A DNA stretch of 8,533 bases from an uncultured Clostridia bacterium. Its GTDB lineage: Bacteria > Bacillota > Clostridia > TANB77 > CAG-508. Of this stretch, positions 7,721 through 8,533 are shown piece after piece. The notes under the pieces are model-generated. The model was given only the letters and a program-made list of their open reading frames with translations, was not told where the DNA came from and made no database searches. Positions within the stretch are counted from its first letter, which is position 1; every line of letters begins with the position of its first letter. The translations under genes and the position numbers were made by a program. The stretch lies in contig CATLGL010000071.1 of NCBI GenBank assembly GCA_949935895.1, positions 1 to 8,533 of the forward strand, given 5' to 3'.

Positions 7721-8533
7721 ATGAAAAAAACAAAACTAGATGAAATTAATCGTAATATTTATGATATTAAAAACCAAGATGATTATGATTTTAAAATAAA
7801 AAAGGGATTAACACCAGAAATTATAGAGGAAATTTCAAAACAAAAAGATGACCCGAAATGGATGAGGGAGTTTCGTTTGAAGGCGTTAGAAGTATATAAC
7901 AGCTTAGAACTTCCTACTTGGGGACCAGATTTATCGGAACTAGATATGAACGAAATTGCAACATATGTAAGACCAAAAACAAACTTAAATACTTCTTGGG
8001 AGGATGTACCAGAGGATATTAAAAATACGTTTGATAAATTAGGTATTCCAGAAGCAGAAAAAGAATCTTTGGCAGGAGTTGGGGCACAGTATGATTCAGA
8101 AGTAGTATACCATAGTATGAAGCAAGAACTCATCAAACAAGGTGTTATTTATACTGATATGGAAAGTGCCATCAAAAAATATCCAGATTTAGTAAAAGCA
8201 CATTTTATGAAATGTGTACCAGTACATGACCATAAATTTGTAGCACTTCATGGGGCAGTATGGTCTGGAGGCTCTTTTGTGTATGTACCAAAAGGAGTAA
8301 AAGTAGATATCCCATTACAGTCCTATTTTAGGCTAAATTCTCCAGAATCTGGGCAATTTGAACATACTCTTATTATTGTAGATGAGGGGGCAAGTCTTCA
8401 CTTTATTGAAGGATGTAGTGCACCAAAATACAATAAAGTTAATCTTCATGCAGGTTGTGTTGAGTTATATGTAAAAGACAATGCCTATTTACGATATTCT
8501 ACGATTGAAAACTGGTCAAAAAACATGTTAAAC
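7721..8533 (+). CDS. sufB: SufB, Fe-S cluster scaffold protein, 3'-partial
   Basis: Core scaffold of the SUF machinery, on which Fe-S clusters are built in a complex with SufC and SufD. The first 271 residues are present; the family is usually about 465-470, so roughly 40 percent is beyond the right edge, including the beta-helix end and the later conserved cysteine. The start ATG 7721 has RBS AAAGGA (7707-7712) at good spacing. Family sequence is clear: LELPTWGPDLSELDM, GVGAQYDSEVVYHS, MKCVPVHDHKFVALHGAVWS, GSFVYVPKGVKVDIPLQSYF and FIEGCSAPKY, ending in STIENWSKNM. It is 51 nt downstream of sufC and probably in the same operon. The visible part has no in-frame CGG and no frame break; the one CGG trinucleotide (about 7935) spans TCG GAA. 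Confidence 0.95.
   Translation, partial: MKKTKLDEINRNIYDIKNQDDYDFKIKKGLTPEIIEEISKQKDDPKWMREFRLKALEVYNSLELPTWGPDLSELDMNEIATYVRPKTNLNTSWEDVPEDIKNTFDKLGIPEAEKESLAGVGAQYDSEVVYHSMKQELIKQGVIYTDMESAIKKYPDLVKAHFMKCVPVHDHKFVALHGAVWSGGSFVYVPKGVKVDIPLQSYFRLNSPESGQFEHTLIIVDEGASLHFIEGCSAPKYNKVNLHAGCVELYVKDNAYLRYSTIENWSKNMLN

Noticed and set aside
296..8136. Minus-strand open frames (for example 296-619, 1320-1553, 6388-6720, 7783-8136)
   Set aside because: Nearly all lie opposite genes with clear family motifs, their translations are low-complexity and Phe/Leu/Ser-rich, and none shows a convincing RBS or domain. The 1320-1553 frame spans a terminator and promoter.

Overview
The window is AT-rich DNA with AGA-dominated arginine usage, strong Shine-Dalgarno sites, consensus sigma-A-type promoter elements and rho-independent terminators. 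Together with the gene content (a clostridial-type long-chain acyl-CoA synthetase, MacB/FtsX-type ABC exporters and a SufC-SufB operon) this suggests a low-GC Gram-positive bacterium (Firmicutes/Bacillota, probably Clostridia or a related uncultured lineage). All real genes are on the + strand. No tRNA, rRNA, CRISPR array, insertion sequence or phage gene was seen.

Layout. 1-1317: 3' part of an AMP-forming acyl-CoA synthetase, followed by a strong terminator (1345-1387). 1430-1459: a 27-bp palindrome overlapping a TATAAT box, in front of two tandem ABC exporter genes (1499-3722 and 3726-6183). Each encodes an ATPase fused to an FtsX-like permease; they are 3 nt apart and end at a terminator (6271-6312). 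6368-6396: a perfect TTGACA-17-TATAAT promoter driving a DtxR-fold regulator (6435-6899), sufC (6931-7669) and sufB (7721 to the right edge). The regulator lacks most canonical metal ligands but carries a C-terminal cysteine cluster, so it may sense iron-sulfur status for the suf genes it precedes.

The outstanding signal is that four of the six genes are interrupted in the same way. Each has one extra C placed between a codon ending in T and a conserved glycine codon GGR that is followed by AA (GGT-C-GGA-AAT, GCT-C-GGA-AAT, TGT-C-GGA-AAA, TCT-C-GGG-AAA). Read in frame, the ribosome meets a CGG codon at each of these points. CGG occurs in frame nowhere else in about 2,660 codons of this window. 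Skipping the C (+1) restores full-length proteins, including the Walker A glycine of SufC and of the second exporter. Twelve in-frame T-GGR-AA contexts have no extra C, which argues against a simple context-driven base-calling error. The pattern fits +1 frameshifting (or four-base decoding) at an unassigned or starved CGG codon. A systematic sequencing artefact or RNA-level editing remains possible.
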